Position numbers and translations under genes: made by a program
Shown: piece after piece, positions 5,097-5,769 of the stretch
Position numbering within the stretch: position 1 is the stretch's first letter
Layout of the letters: each line of letters begins with the position of its first letter
NCBI GenBank assembly: GCA_003142435.1
Contig: PLMI01000130.1
Span: forward strand, 4,913-10,681
Length of the DNA stretch: 5,769 bases
DNA from: Coxiellaceae bacterium
GTDB lineage: Bacteria; Pseudomonadota; Gammaproteobacteria; UBA9339
Direction of reading: 5' to 3'
Notes under the pieces: model-generated
Seen by the model: only the letters and a program-made list of their open reading frames with translations
Database searches by the model: none
Told to the model about the DNA's origin: nothing

Positions 5097-5769
5097 ATGG
5101 CAAATGCTGCACATTTACGATCTAAGAAAGCAGGATTACCTCCGGGTAGTCCTATGTACGTAGGTAACAAAGGCCCGGAAGCAACCAAAATTGAGATCAC
5201 TGGTTATGATGCTTCTAATCTTACCGTCATGAAAGATGCAAGTGTCGGTGATTGTGCGATGAACAAAGACAAGTTTAATGTTCTTTGGATTGACGTTGTT
5301 GGCTTAAAAAATATAAAAATTATATCTTCATTGTGTGAAAATTTTGGACTGCATCCATTAGTTATCGAAGATATTTTTAACACAGAACAGCGGCCAAAAG
5401 TGGATGTTTTTGAGGATTACATTTTCCTAACGATGAGATCTTATGTGCGTGACGAAGAACATAAATATGTTGATTCGGAACAAGTGAGCTTAATTTTAGG
5501 TAAGAATTTTCTAATCACCATCCGTGAGAATTCGAGCGATATTTTTGGTCCGATCAAAAATAGACTGCAGACAACGCAAAATATTATACGCAAAAAAAAT
5601 GCAGATTATTTGCTTTATGCTTTAATAGATATAATGGTAGATAGCTATTTTGGTATCGTTGAGAATATGGGAGATCGTATAGAGATTTTAGAGGAGCAGC
5701 TTACAGAAAAACCCAATCCTGCAGTTATAAAAAATATTCATGCATTGAAGAGGGAAATGATTTATTTGT
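5097..5769 (+). CDS. corA: CorA-family Mg2+/Co2+ channel, N-terminal part (3' end outside window)
   Basis: CorA is a homopentameric inner-membrane channel for Mg2+ and Co2+. The frame is open from the ATG at 5097 to the right edge, giving 224 residues of an expected 350 or so. All visible sequence belongs to the cytoplasmic domain; the two membrane helices and the GMN selectivity motif lie beyond the window, so ion specificity cannot be confirmed. Close resemblance to the structurally known Thermotoga maritima CorA type is seen in KKAGLPPGSPMYVG (10-23), HPLVIEDIFNTEQRPKV (86-102), SEQVSLILGKNF (127-138), RKKNADYLLYALIDIMVDSYF (165-185) and IHALKRE (214-220). D92 in the IEDIF stretch probably corresponds to the regulatory Mg2+-sensing Asp89 of that protein (inference). 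The start of the long helices leading to the membrane is at about 170-224. It follows crcB by 18 bases with a good Shine-Dalgarno, so it is likely the fourth gene of the lolA transcript. Confidence 0.93.
   Translation, partial: MANAAHLRSKKAGLPPGSPMYVGNKGPEATKIEITGYDASNLTVMKDASVGDCAMNKDKFNVLWIDVVGLKNIKIISSLCENFGLHPLVIEDIFNTEQRPKVDVFEDYIFLTMRSYVRDEEHKYVDSEQVSLILGKNFLITIRENSSDIFGPIKNRLQTTQNIIRKKNADYLLYALIDIMVDSYFGIVENMGDRIEILEEQLTEKPNPAVIKNIHALKREMIYL

Noticed and set aside
1..5769. CRISPR arrays, tRNA or rRNA genes, transposase genes, phage genes
   Set aside because: No regularly spaced direct repeats, no tRNA-like cloverleaf, and no integrase or transposase motifs were seen on either strand.

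Overview
The window is AT-rich and packed with genes, all of them on the + strand. It most resembles a chromosomal segment of a low-GC gammaproteobacterium. Three things suggest this: a proteobacterial-type ComEC C-terminus, the periplasmic lipoprotein carrier LolA (so a Gram-negative outer membrane with a Lol system), and the block lolA-rarA-crcB, which is a familiar gammaproteobacterial gene order. An intracellular or Legionellales-like lineage would fit the base composition, but that is inference; no marker here settles the taxon.

Layout. Positions 1-969 hold the 3' end of comEC (last membrane segments plus the whole metallo-beta-lactamase-like domain). Positions 970-1200 are a gap with an orphan strong Shine-Dalgarno sequence ahead of a 10-codon ORF, and then a compact pair of inverted REP-like hairpins (1051-1109). 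An adenosine-deaminase-family gene follows (1201-2418). The next gap (2419-2694) holds a small palindrome beside a perfect TATAAT, a long imperfect palindrome with CCCAGGGT/ACCCTGGG ends, and a good sigma70-type promoter candidate (2603-2631) for the downstream genes. From 2695 to the right edge lies a tight cluster: lolA, rarA, crcB and the 5' two-thirds of a Thermotoga-type corA. The gaps in it are 32, 0 and 18 bases, so it is probably one transcript.

How the genes work together. The cluster serves envelope and housekeeping functions: LolA carries lipoproteins to the outer membrane, RarA acts at stalled replication forks, CrcB exports fluoride and CorA moves Mg2+/Co2+. They share a transcript rather than a pathway. 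ComEC is the DNA-uptake channel, and the deaminase salvages or catabolises purine nucleosides.

No complete novel system is visible. The most interesting signal is the REP-like pair at 1051-1109. Its two halves differ at exactly six positions, which form three compensated base pairs, and each half carries GTAG next to its hairpin. This is the signature expected of a structure recognised by a REP-associated (RAYT/TnpA-REP) Y1 transposase. The deaminase gene is bracketed by this element and the second palindrome, which raises the possibility that the segment between comEC and lolA was acquired or rearranged.
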